Positions 33,700-41,913 of a stretch of 64,000 bases of DNA are shown in pieces (position 1 is the first letter of the stretch; each line of letters starts with the position of its first letter). Under the pieces are notes generated by a model that saw only the letters and a program-made list of their open reading frames with translations, was not told the origin of the DNA and made no database searches. The translations under genes were made by a program, and so were the position numbers. This stretch comes from Microvirga terricola (lineage in GTDB: Bacteria > Pseudomonadota > Alphaproteobacteria > Rhizobiales > Beijerinckiaceae): positions 496,001 through 560,000 of the forward strand of contig NZ_JAATJS010000003.1 of assembly GCF_011777495.1 (NCBI RefSeq). Direction: 5' to 3'.

Positions 33700-34374
33700 A
33701 TGTTCACTGTAAACCCCATGCCGAAGCAGATTTCTCAGGAGCTTGTCACGCTGCTTGAGAAGGTCGAAACGGCAACCGTCGGCCACTTCCTCCATTCCGG
33801 CTTCCTCGACCGCGAATTGCGCGCCGTGCTGCCGGAGAAGCGTATCGCCGGAACGGCTGTCACCGTGCGCCTGCCGCATGCGGACAGCACGATCCTGCAC
33901 TATCTGACGAAGCTCGTCCGCCCGGGCGACATCGTGGTGGTGGATCGCTGCGGCGACGACAAGCATGCGTGCTGGGGCGGCGTCGTCACCCACGCCATGA
34001 AGATCGCGGGCGTGAAAGCCGGCATCATCGACGGCCCGGCCACCGACTTCTCGGAAATCCGCAAGGTCGAGATGGGCATGTGGTGCCGCGGTCCTTCGCC
34101 GATCACCACCAAGATCCTCGGCCTCGAGGGCGCGATCAACGTGCCCGTCACGGTCGGCGGACAGGTGATCGAGCCGGGTGATGCGGTCCTCGCCGACGAG
34201 AGCGGCGTGATAGTGCTCAATCCCGCCGACGCCAAGGCCGTGGCCGAGCGCGCTATCGGTATGCAGGAAGCCGAGATCAAGACGCTGGAGCGTCTGCGCA
34301 ACGGCGAAAAGCTGCCGGACCTGTCTGGCGCGACCCGCATCGTGGAAGAGAAACTCCTCCGCCGCGTCGCCTGA
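33700..34374 (+). CDS. RraA-like protein (HMG/CHA aldolase fold) lacking the usual active-site Arg
   Basis: A 224-residue protein of the RraA/MenG-like fold. Family segments are GTAVTVRLPHADSTILHYL, RPGDIVVVD, and PVTVGGQVIEPGDAVLADESGVIVLN. The aldolases of this family use an Arg-Asp pair in DGxxRD. Here the same place reads DGPATD, so Thr115 replaces the Arg while Asp116 remains. Either the chemistry differs or the protein is not an aldolase. ATG at 33700 follows GAGGAT. It lies between the nitrilase-family gene and the binding-protein gene, so a role in processing the imported compound is inferred. Confidence 0.82.
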   Translation: MFTVNPMPKQISQELVTLLEKVETATVGHFLHSGFLDRELRAVLPEKRIAGTAVTVRLPHADSTILHYLTKLVRPGDIVVVDRCGDDKHACWGGVVTHAMKIAGVKAGIIDGPATDFSEIRKVEMGMWCRGPSPITTKILGLEGAINVPVTVGGQVIEPGDAVLADESGVIVLNPADAKAVAERAIGMQEAEIKTLERLRNGEKLPDLSGATRIVEEKLLRRVA

Positions 34375-34422
34375 CGCGGCGGTCCTGAAGATTAGCAGCA
34401 CAACTCAGAGGGAACTGAAGTA

Positions 34423-35442
34423 ATGACGAAACTGCAAACTCTTCTCGGCGTGTCGGCGCTGGCTTTCGCTGCGTCGACACCCGCTTTCGCCGAAACGGTG
34501 ACGCTCGCCGCCTATAGCGGCATCTTCCAGGACCATTACATGAAGGCCGTCGTCGAGCCCTTCATGAAGGCGCATCCGGACATCAAGGTCGAGTTCTACG
34601 GCATGCCGAACTCGGCCCAGATGCTCGGCACGCTGCGTGCGCAGAAGGCCGCGCCGCAGATCGACGTGGTCATCATGGACGTGTCGGTGGCGAAGGCCGG
34701 GACGGATGAAGGCCTGTTCGACAAGGTGGACGAAAGCGTCTCGAAGAACGTCGCGGATCTCTATCCGGCCGCCCACGCGCAGGGCGTCAACGGCGTCGGC
34801 GTGACCTTCGACAACCTCGTTCTGCTCTACAACAAGGATCAGGTGACGACGGAGCCCACCTCCTGGAACGTCCTTTGGGACAAGCAATATGCGGGCAAGG
34901 TCGCCATTCCGGCCGTTCCCGACATTCAGGGCACGACGCTGACCATCATCGCCAACAAGATGGCGGGTGGCGGCGACTACAAGAAGAGCGTGGAAGCCGG
35001 CATCAAGAAGCTCACCGAACTCGCGCCGAACGTGCAGACCTGGGACCCGAAGCCGGACGTCTATGCGCCCATCGCCAACGGCCAGGCGGCGCTCGGCATC
35101 GGCTGGAATGCCCGCGCGCAGGTTTACGCCAAGAGCACCGGCAAGCTCGGCGTGGTGATGCCGCAGGAGGGGAGTGGCTTTCAGATCAACACGATTAACC
35201 TCGTGAAGAGCTCGCCCAGCAATAAGGCGGCAAAGACCTTCATCGACTATGCGCTGAGCCCCGAGGCACAGACCGCGTTCAATGAAGAGATGTTCTACGG
35301 CCCGACGAACTCCAAGGCGAAGATCGCGAAGACCTCGCGTTCCATGGACAAGATGATCGACATCGACTGGATCGCCGTCGCGGGCATCCGCGATGGCATC
35401 ACCGAGCAGTGGCGCCGCCGCGTCATCCCGCTCAGCCGCTAA
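34423..35442 (+). CDS. periplasmic binding protein of a polyamine/opine-type ABC importer
   Basis: A 339-residue periplasmic protein with a signal peptide over residues 1-23 (LLGVSALAFAASTPAFA). The mature part begins ETVTLAAYSGIFQDHYMKAVVEPF, with GVGVTFDNLVLLYNKDQ and LGIGWNARAQVYAKSTGKLGVVMPQEG. The fold family is that of PotD/PotF and related binding proteins (SBP_bac_8 type). It precedes an ATPase and two permeases, so a complete importer is encoded. A hairpin follows its stop. The ligand is not predictable; the nitrilase and RraA-like neighbours suggest a nitrogen-containing organic acid. Confidence 0.9.
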   Translation: MTKLQTLLGVSALAFAASTPAFAETVTLAAYSGIFQDHYMKAVVEPFMKAHPDIKVEFYGMPNSAQMLGTLRAQKAAPQIDVVIMDVSVAKAGTDEGLFDKVDESVSKNVADLYPAAHAQGVNGVGVTFDNLVLLYNKDQVTTEPTSWNVLWDKQYAGKVAIPAVPDIQGTTLTIIANKMAGGGDYKKSVEAGIKKLTELAPNVQTWDPKPDVYAPIANGQAALGIGWNARAQVYAKSTGKLGVVMPQEGSGFQINTINLVKSSPSNKAAKTFIDYALSPEAQTAFNEEMFYGPTNSKAKIAKTSRSMDKMIDIDWIAVAGIRDGITEQWRRRVIPLSR

Positions 35443-35449
35443 AGCAGGC

Positions 35450-35476
35450 GTTGCGCCGACCACAGGTCGGCGCAAC
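35450..35476 (+). terminator. strong intercistronic hairpin after the binding-protein gene
   Basis: GTTGCGCCGACC (35450-35461) and GGTCGGCGCAAC (35465-35476) form a perfect 12-bp stem with a 3-base loop, 8 bases after the binding-protein stop. Lacking a T-run, it probably protects the upstream message or attenuates read-through to the ATPase gene. Confidence 0.7.
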
Positions 35477-35567
35477 CGTTTGATCCGATCATCATTCTCC
35501 GCATGACCGGGAAGCCGCCTTCGCTCTCCCGGTCATGCCTTCGCCGAAGGCTCGCTTGGAACACGTC

Positions 35568-36686
35568 ATGATGCATCAGAAGATCCTTTCCGGGACCCCG
35601 ACCGCCTCGACCGACCGCGATGTGCATCTGCGCCTCGACGGGCTCACGAAACGCTATGGCGACTCGGTCGCCGTCGCCGCTTTGGACCTCGCCGTGCCGA
35701 AAGGCGAACTGGTCGCGCTCCTCGGCCCCTCAGGCTGCGGCAAGACCACGACCCTGCGCATGATCGCAGGCCTCATCACCCCCAGCGACGGCCGCATTAT
35801 CGTTGGCGGTAGCGACATCACCGCGTCGCCGACCTACAAGCGCGACATGGGCCTGGTCTTCCAGAGCTACGCGCTGTTCCCGCACATGACGGTGGCGAAG
35901 AACGTCGCCTTCGGTCTCGAGATGCGCTCGGTGCCGAAGCACGAAATCGAAAAGCGCGTGAAGGAAGCGCTCGCCATGGTGCGGCTCGAAGCGCTGTCCG
36001 AGCGCAAGCCGCGCGAACTTTCCGGCGGCCAGCAGCAGCGGGTGGCGCTGGCACGCGCCCTCGTGATCCGCCCCTCGATCCTGCTTCTCGACGAGCCGCT
36101 GTCGAATCTCGACGCGAAGCTGCGCGACGAGATGCGCAATGAAATCCGCGACATTCAGCAGAGCCTCGGCATCACCGCCGTTTTCGTGACGCACGATCAG
36201 GTCGAAGCGCTCAGCATGTGCGACAAGGTCGTGGTCATGAAGGGCGGCCAGCTCGAACAGATTGGCACGCCCGTCGATGTGTACGAGACCCCCGCGACGC
36301 CGTTCGTGGCCTCGTTCGTCGGCCGCACCAACCGGCTCGAGGGCATGGCGAACGGAGACGGGACCGTGATCGTCGGAACCGGCGGCTTACGCGTGCCGGG
36401 CCGCCCCGGCGGCAAGGTGGAAATCTTGATGCGTCCGCATCGCCTCAAGCTCGTCGATGCGAACGCCGCGCCGGAGGGCTCTGCCGAGCGCTTCAATCGC
36501 CTCGCCGGAACCCTGACGCGCATCACCTTCGTCGGCGATCTGTTGCAATACCACGTCGATGTGGCGGGTTCGGAAGTCATCGTCGAGGCCGCCTCCGATC
36601 ATGGGCGCGGATTCTGGCGGGCGGGCGCTCCGGTCGCGATCACCTGGCGCGTGGAGGACACGATGGTGTTCGGGAGGGGCGCATGA
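35568..36686 (+). CDS. ABC importer ATPase (PotA-like)
   Basis: About 372 residues. The ATPase domain covers about residues 20-255: Walker A GPSGCGKTT, Q-loop VFQSYALFPHM, signature LSGGQQQR, Walker B LLLDEPLSNLD and FVTHDQVEAL. A TOBE-like domain fills about 290-372, with EILMRPHRLKLVDAN. ATG at 35568 was chosen over the upstream 35535 codon because the frame between shows no family character; a second ATG follows directly at 35571. It overlaps the first permease gene by 4 bases, so ATPase and permeases are coupled. Confidence 0.9.
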   Translation: MMHQKILSGTPTASTDRDVHLRLDGLTKRYGDSVAVAALDLAVPKGELVALLGPSGCGKTTTLRMIAGLITPSDGRIIVGGSDITASPTYKRDMGLVFQSYALFPHMTVAKNVAFGLEMRSVPKHEIEKRVKEALAMVRLEALSERKPRELSGGQQQRVALARALVIRPSILLLDEPLSNLDAKLRDEMRNEIRDIQQSLGITAVFVTHDQVEALSMCDKVVVMKGGQLEQIGTPVDVYETPATPFVASFVGRTNRLEGMANGDGTVIVGTGGLRVPGRPGGKVEILMRPHRLKLVDANAAPEGSAERFNRLAGTLTRITFVGDLLQYHVDVAGSEVIVEAASDHGRGFWRAGAPVAITWRVEDTMVFGRGA

Positions 36687-37567
36687 CCGCCTCCACCACC
36701 ATCGACGCCGCGCCGGCGATGCCGCGCTTCGCGCTGGGCCGCGCGGGCACGGCTACCGCGCTGCTTCTGCCCATCGCGCTCATCAACGCCATCGGCTTTC
36801 TTCTGCCCGTTTTGAACCTGCTGCGTATGTCGTTCAACGAGGCGCTGGCGGGCGGCGGCATACGCGAGACCTTCATTCTCGACAACTGGACCGGGCTGTT
36901 CGGGGATTCGTTTTATCTCGAACTCATCATGAACTCGGTCTCGGTGAGCCTCGGCATCACCTTCCTCACCCTCGTGGTGTCATACCCCATCGCCCTTTAT
37001 CTCCACCGCAGTTCCGGGCGCTGGCGGACTTTTCTCACGGTGCTGGTGATCTCGCCGCTTCTTACCTCGGCGGTCGTGCGCACCTATGGCTGGATCGCGC
37101 TGCTCGCCGACCAGGGGCCCATCGTCAAGACCATCGCAGCGCTCGGCATCACACCGCCGCGACTGATGTTCAACACAACCGGCGTCGTGATCGGGCTCAC
37201 CGAAATTCTCATGCCCTACATGATCCTGTCGCTGCTCGCCGGGTTCGGGCGTCTCGATCCGCGCGTGGAGGAGGCCGCCATGACCCTCGGCGCGCCGCCG
37301 TCCAAGACGTTCTGGCGGGTCATCCTGCCCCTGACTCTTCCGGGCATCGCGCTCGGTTGCCTGCTCTGCTTCGTGCTGGCGGTATCGTCCTTCATCACCC
37401 CGAAGCTGCTCGGGGGAGGGCGCGTCTTCCTGCTCGCGACGGAAATCTACGACCAAGCCATCGTCACCCTGAACTGGCCGCTCGCCGCGACGCTCTCGAT
37501 CCTCGTGCTCGTGATCTTCGGTGCGGCGCTCGCCGTCTATGCCCGCGTGCTGCGCGTGATCGAGTAG
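36683..37567 (+). CDS. ABC importer permease 1 (PotB-like)
   Basis: A 294-residue inner-membrane permease with six helices. The EAA loop reads VEEAAMTLGAPPSKTFWRVILPLTLPGIALG. The ATG at 36683 overlaps the ATPase stop as ATGA. The N-terminus is Ala/Arg-rich before helix 1 (TALLLPIALINAIGFLLPVL). Family members belong to the same class as the PotH-like protein at 22702-23607, but this operon also has its own binding protein. The second permease starts 10 bases downstream. Confidence 0.92.
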   Translation: MTASTTIDAAPAMPRFALGRAGTATALLLPIALINAIGFLLPVLNLLRMSFNEALAGGGIRETFILDNWTGLFGDSFYLELIMNSVSVSLGITFLTLVVSYPIALYLHRSSGRWRTFLTVLVISPLLTSAVVRTYGWIALLADQGPIVKTIAALGITPPRLMFNTTGVVIGLTEILMPYMILSLLAGFGRLDPRVEEAAMTLGAPPSKTFWRVILPLTLPGIALGCLLCFVLAVSSFITPKLLGGGRVFLLATEIYDQAIVTLNWPLAATLSILVLVIFGAALAVYARVLRVIE

Positions 37568-37577
37568 GAGAGGGACC

Positions 37578-38372
37578 ATGGAAACCAACACCACATCCCT
37601 GCCGATGAAGATACTCGTGGCGGTGCTGTTTCTCTTCCTGCTCGGGCCGGTCATCCTCGTGGTGCCGATTTCGTTCAGCGGCGAGCAGATCCTCTCGTTC
37701 CCGCCTGCGAGCTGGTCGTTCCGCTGGTACACGGCGCTCTTCAACAACACGCCGATGATCTCCGCCTTCTGGACGAGCCTGCTGCTCGGGGCCATCGTCA
37801 CCGCGATCTCCCTCGCGGCGGCGATCCCGGCTGCCTATGTCATCGTGCGCATGAGGACGGCGGGCTCAGGGTTCCTCTACAACTTCTTCACCGCGCCGCT
37901 GCTGCTGCCGACCATCGTGCTGGGTCTCGCGATCCTCATCGTCTTCGCGTCGATGGGCTTCCTGGGCACCTTTACGGGGCTGGTGATCGGGCATCTTGTC
38001 ATCACCCTGCCTTATGCGCTGCGCGTGCTGGCGACGACGCTGGGCAACTTGCCGCTTGCCTGCGAGGAAGCCGCATCCACCCTCGGCGGGCGTCCGTTCA
38101 CGGTGTTTCGCCGCGTGACCCTGCCGATGATGGCGCCCGGCATCGTGGCCGCGACGGCGCTGTGCTTCCTCGTGTCCTTCGATGAGGTGGTGATTACGCT
38201 CTTCCTGACGGGGCCGCGCCTGAGCACCTTGCCGGTGCAGCTCTTCCACCACGTGGAAAGCCGGGCCGATCCGCTGGTGGCGAGCGTGTCCGTGCTTTTG
38301 ATCTTCCTCACCCTCGCGGTGGTGATAATCGTCGACCGCACGGTCGGATTGTCCAAGACCTTCGTGAAGTGA
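37578..38372 (+). CDS. ABC importer permease 2 (PotC-like)
   Basis: A 264-residue inner-membrane permease with six helices and the loop CEEAASTLGGRPFTVFRRVTLPMMAPGIV. It begins METNTTSLPMKILVAVLFLFLLGPVILVV and pairs with the preceding permease. It is the last gene of the nitrilase/RraA/ABC operon and is followed by a hairpin terminator. The closing residues (VDRTVGLSKTFVK) are cytosolic. Confidence 0.92.
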   Translation: METNTTSLPMKILVAVLFLFLLGPVILVVPISFSGEQILSFPPASWSFRWYTALFNNTPMISAFWTSLLLGAIVTAISLAAAIPAAYVIVRMRTAGSGFLYNFFTAPLLLPTIVLGLAILIVFASMGFLGTFTGLVIGHLVITLPYALRVLATTLGNLPLACEEAASTLGGRPFTVFRRVTLPMMAPGIVAATALCFLVSFDEVVITLFLTGPRLSTLPVQLFHHVESRADPLVASVSVLLIFLTLAVVIIVDRTVGLSKTFVK

Positions 38373-38378
38373 CCCGAT

Positions 38379-38401
38379 CCGGGGCGGTGAGACTGCCCCG
38401 G
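38379..38401 (+). terminator. terminator-like hairpin of the ABC importer operon
   Basis: CCGGGGCGGT (38379-38388) pairs with ACTGCCCCGG (38392-38401) through ten base pairs, one of them G-T, with a GAG loop, 6 bases after the permease stop. No T-run follows, so it may act in both directions against the convergent lipoprotein gene. Confidence 0.65.
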
Positions 38402-38409
38402 AGGCCCGC

Positions 38410-38676
38410 CTAGAAGCGGAAACCCACGCCGGCGCCGCTGCCGGTCATGACCGGCTCGAAAGCGGGACGTGGCGCCGACATACGCTCGGGCACGCTGAGC
38501 GCCCGGCGCGGTGACGGCGCTGTCGATTCCGAGGTCCGGCGTGGTGCTTGCTTAGTCAGATGAGGCGGGGGCGGCACCCCCTCGCGCGGGAGAACGCCGG
38601 GCGCTGCGCCGGAACTGCACGCGCCGAGAGTGGTCCCGACAAGGGCGAGGGCGGATAGGAACGCCAACAAACGCAT
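38410..38676 (-). CDS. small Pro/Arg-rich lipoprotein
   Basis: An 88-residue protein. The signal peptide MRLLAFLSALALVGTTLGAC ends in a lipobox with Cys20. The mature chain is low-complexity, rich in Pro, Arg, Ser and Ala (VPPPPHLTKQAPRRTSEST), and ends GSGAGVGFRF, where the final Phe resembles the end of outer-membrane-associated proteins. No enzymatic motif is present. It converges on the ABC operon and is divergent from the pentapeptide-repeat gene. Function unknown. Confidence 0.7.
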   Translation of the reverse strand: MRLLAFLSALALVGTTLGACSSGAAPGVLPREGVPPPPHLTKQAPRRTSESTAPSPRRALSVPERMSAPRPAFEPVMTGSGAGVGFRF

Positions 38677-38840
38677 AGAGAGACTCCGCTGGTGACGCAG
38701 GGGACCTAGGCCATAAGGCGCAGAAGTCGAGTCTCAGCGGATAGTGTTTCTACTCAGATCGCACCGCCCGCGCCGTGGATCTGCCACGGGCCTGACCTAT
38801 CATCGAGGGCATCGTGCGGATCGAACGGAGCGTCGGGCCC

Positions 38841-39614
38841 ATGCGGTTTCAAGCAATCTCAAAGAGTGGCCGCGCCGCCGCTCTGGCCCTCGCGACACTT
38901 TTAGCGGGTGGCCTTGCCGGTGCAGCGCAGGCCGGGTGCCAGGATGCGCCAGGGCCGGGGGTGGACTGGTCGAATTGCTCAAAGGCGCGGCTCCTGCTGA
39001 CCAATGACGATCTGACGAAGAGCATTTTTAGCCGGTCGCTCCTGACGCTCAGCGACTTCTCCGGTTCCCTGATGACGGGCGCAAAACTGGAAGAGGCCGA
39101 GGTCAGTCGGGCGCGTTTCGATGGCGTCGACCTGGCCCGTGCGGACCTCTCCCGCGCCATCGGCTGGCGAGCGAGTTTCGCGCAGGCCAATCTCTCCGGC
39201 GCCAGCTTCGTCTCCGCCGACATGAACCGCTCGGATTTCTCGCAAGCGAAAGCGATGGGCGCGAACTTCACAAAGTCGGAGCTGAACCGGTCCGACTTTT
39301 CAGGCGCGGACCTAACCGGAGCAGACATCTCGAAGGCCGAACTGGCGCGGGTGATCTTTCAGAACACCAAGCTGACCGGTGTGAACTTTAGCTACTCGAA
39401 CCTCTCCCGCGCGAAGCTGATCGACGCGGACCTGCAGGGCGTGAACCTGGCCGGGGCTTATCTCTACCTCACGCAGGTCGGCGGTGCGGATTTGCGAGGA
39501 GCGGTCGGCCTGACCCAGACGCAGCTCGACATTGCCTGTGGCACATCGGGGACGCGGTTGCCTCCTGGGCTGGTCAAGCCGCAAGGCTGGCCCTGCACCG
39601 AGGATACGGACTGA
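38841..39614 (+). CDS. exported pentapeptide-repeat protein
   Basis: A 257-residue exported protein. The signal peptide covers about residues 1-31 (ALALATLLAGGLAGAAQA). Residues about 50-230 are pentapeptide repeats of the A(D/N)Lxx type: LARADLSRA, FAQANLSGASFVSADMNRSDFS, GADLTGADISKAELARVIF, SYSNLSRAKLIDADLQGVNLAGAYL. These build a right-handed quadrilateral beta helix. Two cysteine pairs (CQDAPGPGVDWSNC and C...C near the C-terminus) flank the helix and could form disulfides. ATG at 38841 gives a clean signal peptide; GTG at 38814 would add nine residues. Partner unknown. Confidence 0.88.
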   Translation: MRFQAISKSGRAAALALATLLAGGLAGAAQAGCQDAPGPGVDWSNCSKARLLLTNDDLTKSIFSRSLLTLSDFSGSLMTGAKLEEAEVSRARFDGVDLARADLSRAIGWRASFAQANLSGASFVSADMNRSDFSQAKAMGANFTKSELNRSDFSGADLTGADISKAELARVIFQNTKLTGVNFSYSNLSRAKLIDADLQGVNLAGAYLYLTQVGGADLRGAVGLTQTQLDIACGTSGTRLPPGLVKPQGWPCTEDTD

Positions 39615-39701
39615 AGCCGCGACGGCCATGCCGCATTGCCCCGATGGGGGCAGCATTCCAAATAAATGGCGTTGAGGCTCTGTCGCAGTATGGAGGGAGA
39701 C

Positions 39702-39896
39702 ATGGGACGCAAGTTCATTGATTGCCGTGAAGTTCCCAGTGAAACGCATTGCTCGCTCGCCCTGATGGCAGACACCGAGAGTGAGCTTGTGGAAGCCGCC
39801 GTGCAGCACGCTGTGGCGGTCCACAAGCATCAGGACACGCCCGAACTGCGAGAAAACATCAAGCGGGCCATCAAGGACGGCATGCCGCCGGCCTGA
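39702..39896 (+). CDS. DUF1059-like small protein
   Basis: A 64-residue protein, MGRKFIDCREVPSETHCSLA, followed by an acidic TESELVEAAVQHAVAVHKHQDTPELRENI segment. The pattern (IDCRE near the start, AAVQHAV, HxHxDTPELRE) is that of the DUF1059 family, which has no agreed function. The ATG follows GGAGGGAGAC. An upstream frame to 39666 is open but lacks a family match. It has no membrane segment. It stands 61 bases ahead of another small gene on the same strand. Confidence 0.75.
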   Translation: MGRKFIDCREVPSETHCSLALMADTESELVEAAVQHAVAVHKHQDTPELRENIKRAIKDGMPPA

Positions 39897-39960
39897 CCGC
39901 GCCGCCTCGCGGAAATGAGGCGCGCTTGCATTTCGGCGCGACACATGAGGTAACAGCCTC

Positions 39961-40185
39961 ATGTACGAGATCTACCACATCGAATCCGTCGGCCCGGAGG
40001 CCGAAGGCGGCCACATCATCCGGCGTATTCTCGTCCGGACGGACAGGGTCGAGGTCGCGAAAGAACGCGCGCTCAAGGTGATGCAGAAGGCGAGCCTTCC
40101 CCAATCCACCGGCCCGAAGGTGGAGGTGGTGCGGGTGAGGAACGGCGCCGGTCACGAGGTGTTCTCGGTCAGCGCGCGTGACTAA
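39961..40185 (+). CDS. hypothetical protein, 74 residues
   Basis: A small soluble basic protein starting MYEIYHIESVGPEAEGGHII, with RILVRTDRVEVAKERALKVMQKASLP and ending VVRVRNGAGHEVFSVSARD. The beta-alpha-beta character and the ATG after GAGG make it believable as a gene. I recognise no family. It may be cotranscribed with the DUF1059-like gene 64 bases upstream. It converges on the RTX-like gene. Confidence 0.55.
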   Translation: MYEIYHIESVGPEAEGGHIIRRILVRTDRVEVAKERALKVMQKASLPQSTGPKVEVVRVRNGAGHEVFSVSARD

Positions 40186-40206
40186 GCGGCGGGGGCGCTT
40201 CTTGGC

Positions 40207-41501
40207 CTAAATGACGAGGAAGTCAGCCGCCGTCAGCTTCAAGCCTTTCTGAAGCTTCGCGATCTCCACTGCCTTGGCTTTCCCCGGGCCATCGGGGTCG
40301 TAAGAGAGAATGCCTGTCTTGTTGTTGTAGATCAGGTAGTCGTTTGTATCCTTCGCCTTGTCGCCGACGGTGAAGAAGTTTTTGTTGAGCTTGGCTGGGC
40401 TGGCGAGCGTGCCCTTCGCGCCGAGCGATTTGAACACGGCGTTGTCGAGCCAGATGCTGTCGCCGGGTACGGAGAAATCCGTGATGGTATCGAAGTTGGT
40501 CTTCTTGTTCGGCTTCGTGTCGAAGATGAAGATGTCGTTTCCTGCGCCGCCGGTAAGCGTGTCATTGCCGAGGCCGCCCTGGAGCCGGTCGTCGCCCGCG
40601 TTGCCATTGATGAGATCGTTGCCCGTCCCGCCACTCAAGGTGTCGTTGTTGTCGCCGCCCGAGAGGCTATCGTTTCCGTCGTCGCCCTGAACCCAATCAT
40701 TGCCCGCGTCACCATTGACGAGATCGTTGCCTGCTCCGCCGCTCACGGTGTCGTTGTTGGTGCTGCCTGAGAGAGTGTCATTGCCGGCATTGCCCTGAAG
40801 GAGATCGTCGCCGCTGCCGCCGTTCATCCCTTCGCTGTCCGTTCCGCCGATCAGCGTGTCGTTACCGCTCCCACCCGAGATGCTGCCCTGAACGTGCCCA
40901 TTGGCTCCGTTATAGAAATCGTTGCCGTTTCCGAGAGAAATGCCGCCCACCATCATCCCGTTATTGGTGACAAGGTCGATGCCTTCGGCAAAGCCATATA
41001 GGCCCATTGCCCGCCGCGAGCCGTGCCGTTGTTCACAAAGACGACGGTTTCCATGTTGGTGGTTGAAAAATTGCGGCCGACGGCCGCCCAATCGCTCTCG
41101 ATGAGCCCATCATTTGTCAGGGTCGATTGACCGGTCGCCGCTACTCCTAAGAAGTTGACGCCGCCGATAATCGTCCCCTTGTTGATGAGCGTCGCTTTTG
41201 TGCCCCCGACCTGGATCGCCATGCTGAGGTCGTTGAAGTTCTGCACCAGGGCGCCTGCTTCGATCACGAGGCGGTTGTAGGTATCCATGCTGCCCACGCC
41301 GACCCCGATTGCCAAGAAATTGGCAACGACGGTGCCGTAGACGTGCATAGTATGAGCGCTGCCGGAGACTCTGATGGTGTATTGATAATCGTCCGTGGTG
41401 CCGACGATGACGTCCGGCGCGATCCAGAGATTTTCTCCAAGCGCGAGATCGACGCGAATACCGGCGCCGACCGAGTCGAAGTTCACGATACGCAGAGTCA
41501 T
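40207..41501 (-). pseudogene. RTX-like calcium-binding protein, broken by a 2-bp insertion
   Basis: Two overlapping minus-strand frames together make one protein. The N-terminal frame (41501 to 40953, starting MTLRIVNFDSVGAGIRVDLALG) runs in phase to GGQWAY, then goes out of frame; the C-terminal frame resumes with GFAEGIDLVTNNGMMVGG and ends TAADFLVI at 40207. The switch lies at TATATGG (40995-41000 on the plus strand), where a doubled TA explains the shift. The C-terminal half carries about twelve GGxGxDxxx calcium-binding nonapeptides. No signal peptide; such proteins are type I secretion substrates. The RBS GAGAGGG precedes the start. It could be a true mutation, a phase switch or a sequencing error. 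It is a paralogue of the gene at 41914-43059. Confidence 0.8.
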
Positions 41502-41913
41502 TCCCAGTCCCTCTCGTCGTACCCCCCGGAGCCGAAAGACGGCTCAGTATAAGGCCGTCTCAATTCTTTCCTGTCGTATGGGAATATTGACCGAAATGGC
41601 CCTTCACTCAAGAGGCGGCGATGGCGCTGCTGTGAGGGGAGGCTCAATGCTTAGGCGGTTAGCGAGAGATGTTCTCGGTTGGCGCGCGACGGTGCGCCGG
41701 TGCGGTTGAAAGTCCAAGCCGCACCGCAGCGCTCAGATGACGAAAAAGTCCGCCGCCGTGGCACAGGAAGACGCTCGTAACGCTCCTTCCAGATTGGCCA
41801 GTGAATCGTCGGCGAGAGAGCGGGAGGCCGCTACACCTTCTCGCCTTCGCCGCCCGTTCTATCTGTCCTTCCGCGGTGGCTCATATGACCAGCGGACAGT
41901 GGAGCATTTATCC
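41502..41913. other. gap between RTX-like genes
   Basis: This 412-base gap contains the tail of a third RTX-like gene at 41733-41800 on the minus strand (listed separately). The rest shows no convincing gene, hairpin or promoter. An open plus-strand frame from 41737 is an antisense shadow. Confidence 0.5.
41733..41800 (-). pseudogene. C-terminal remnant of a third RTX-like protein
   Basis: Read on the minus strand, the bases ending at 41733 encode LANLEGALRASSCATAADFFVI then stop. This closely resembles the final residues of the broken neighbour (TAADFLVI) and the family's end signal (NDFLLV in the other paralogue). No RTX repeats or start remain upstream of about 41800, so it looks like a deletion scar or recombination remnant. 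Confidence is moderate because the match is short. Confidence 0.5.
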
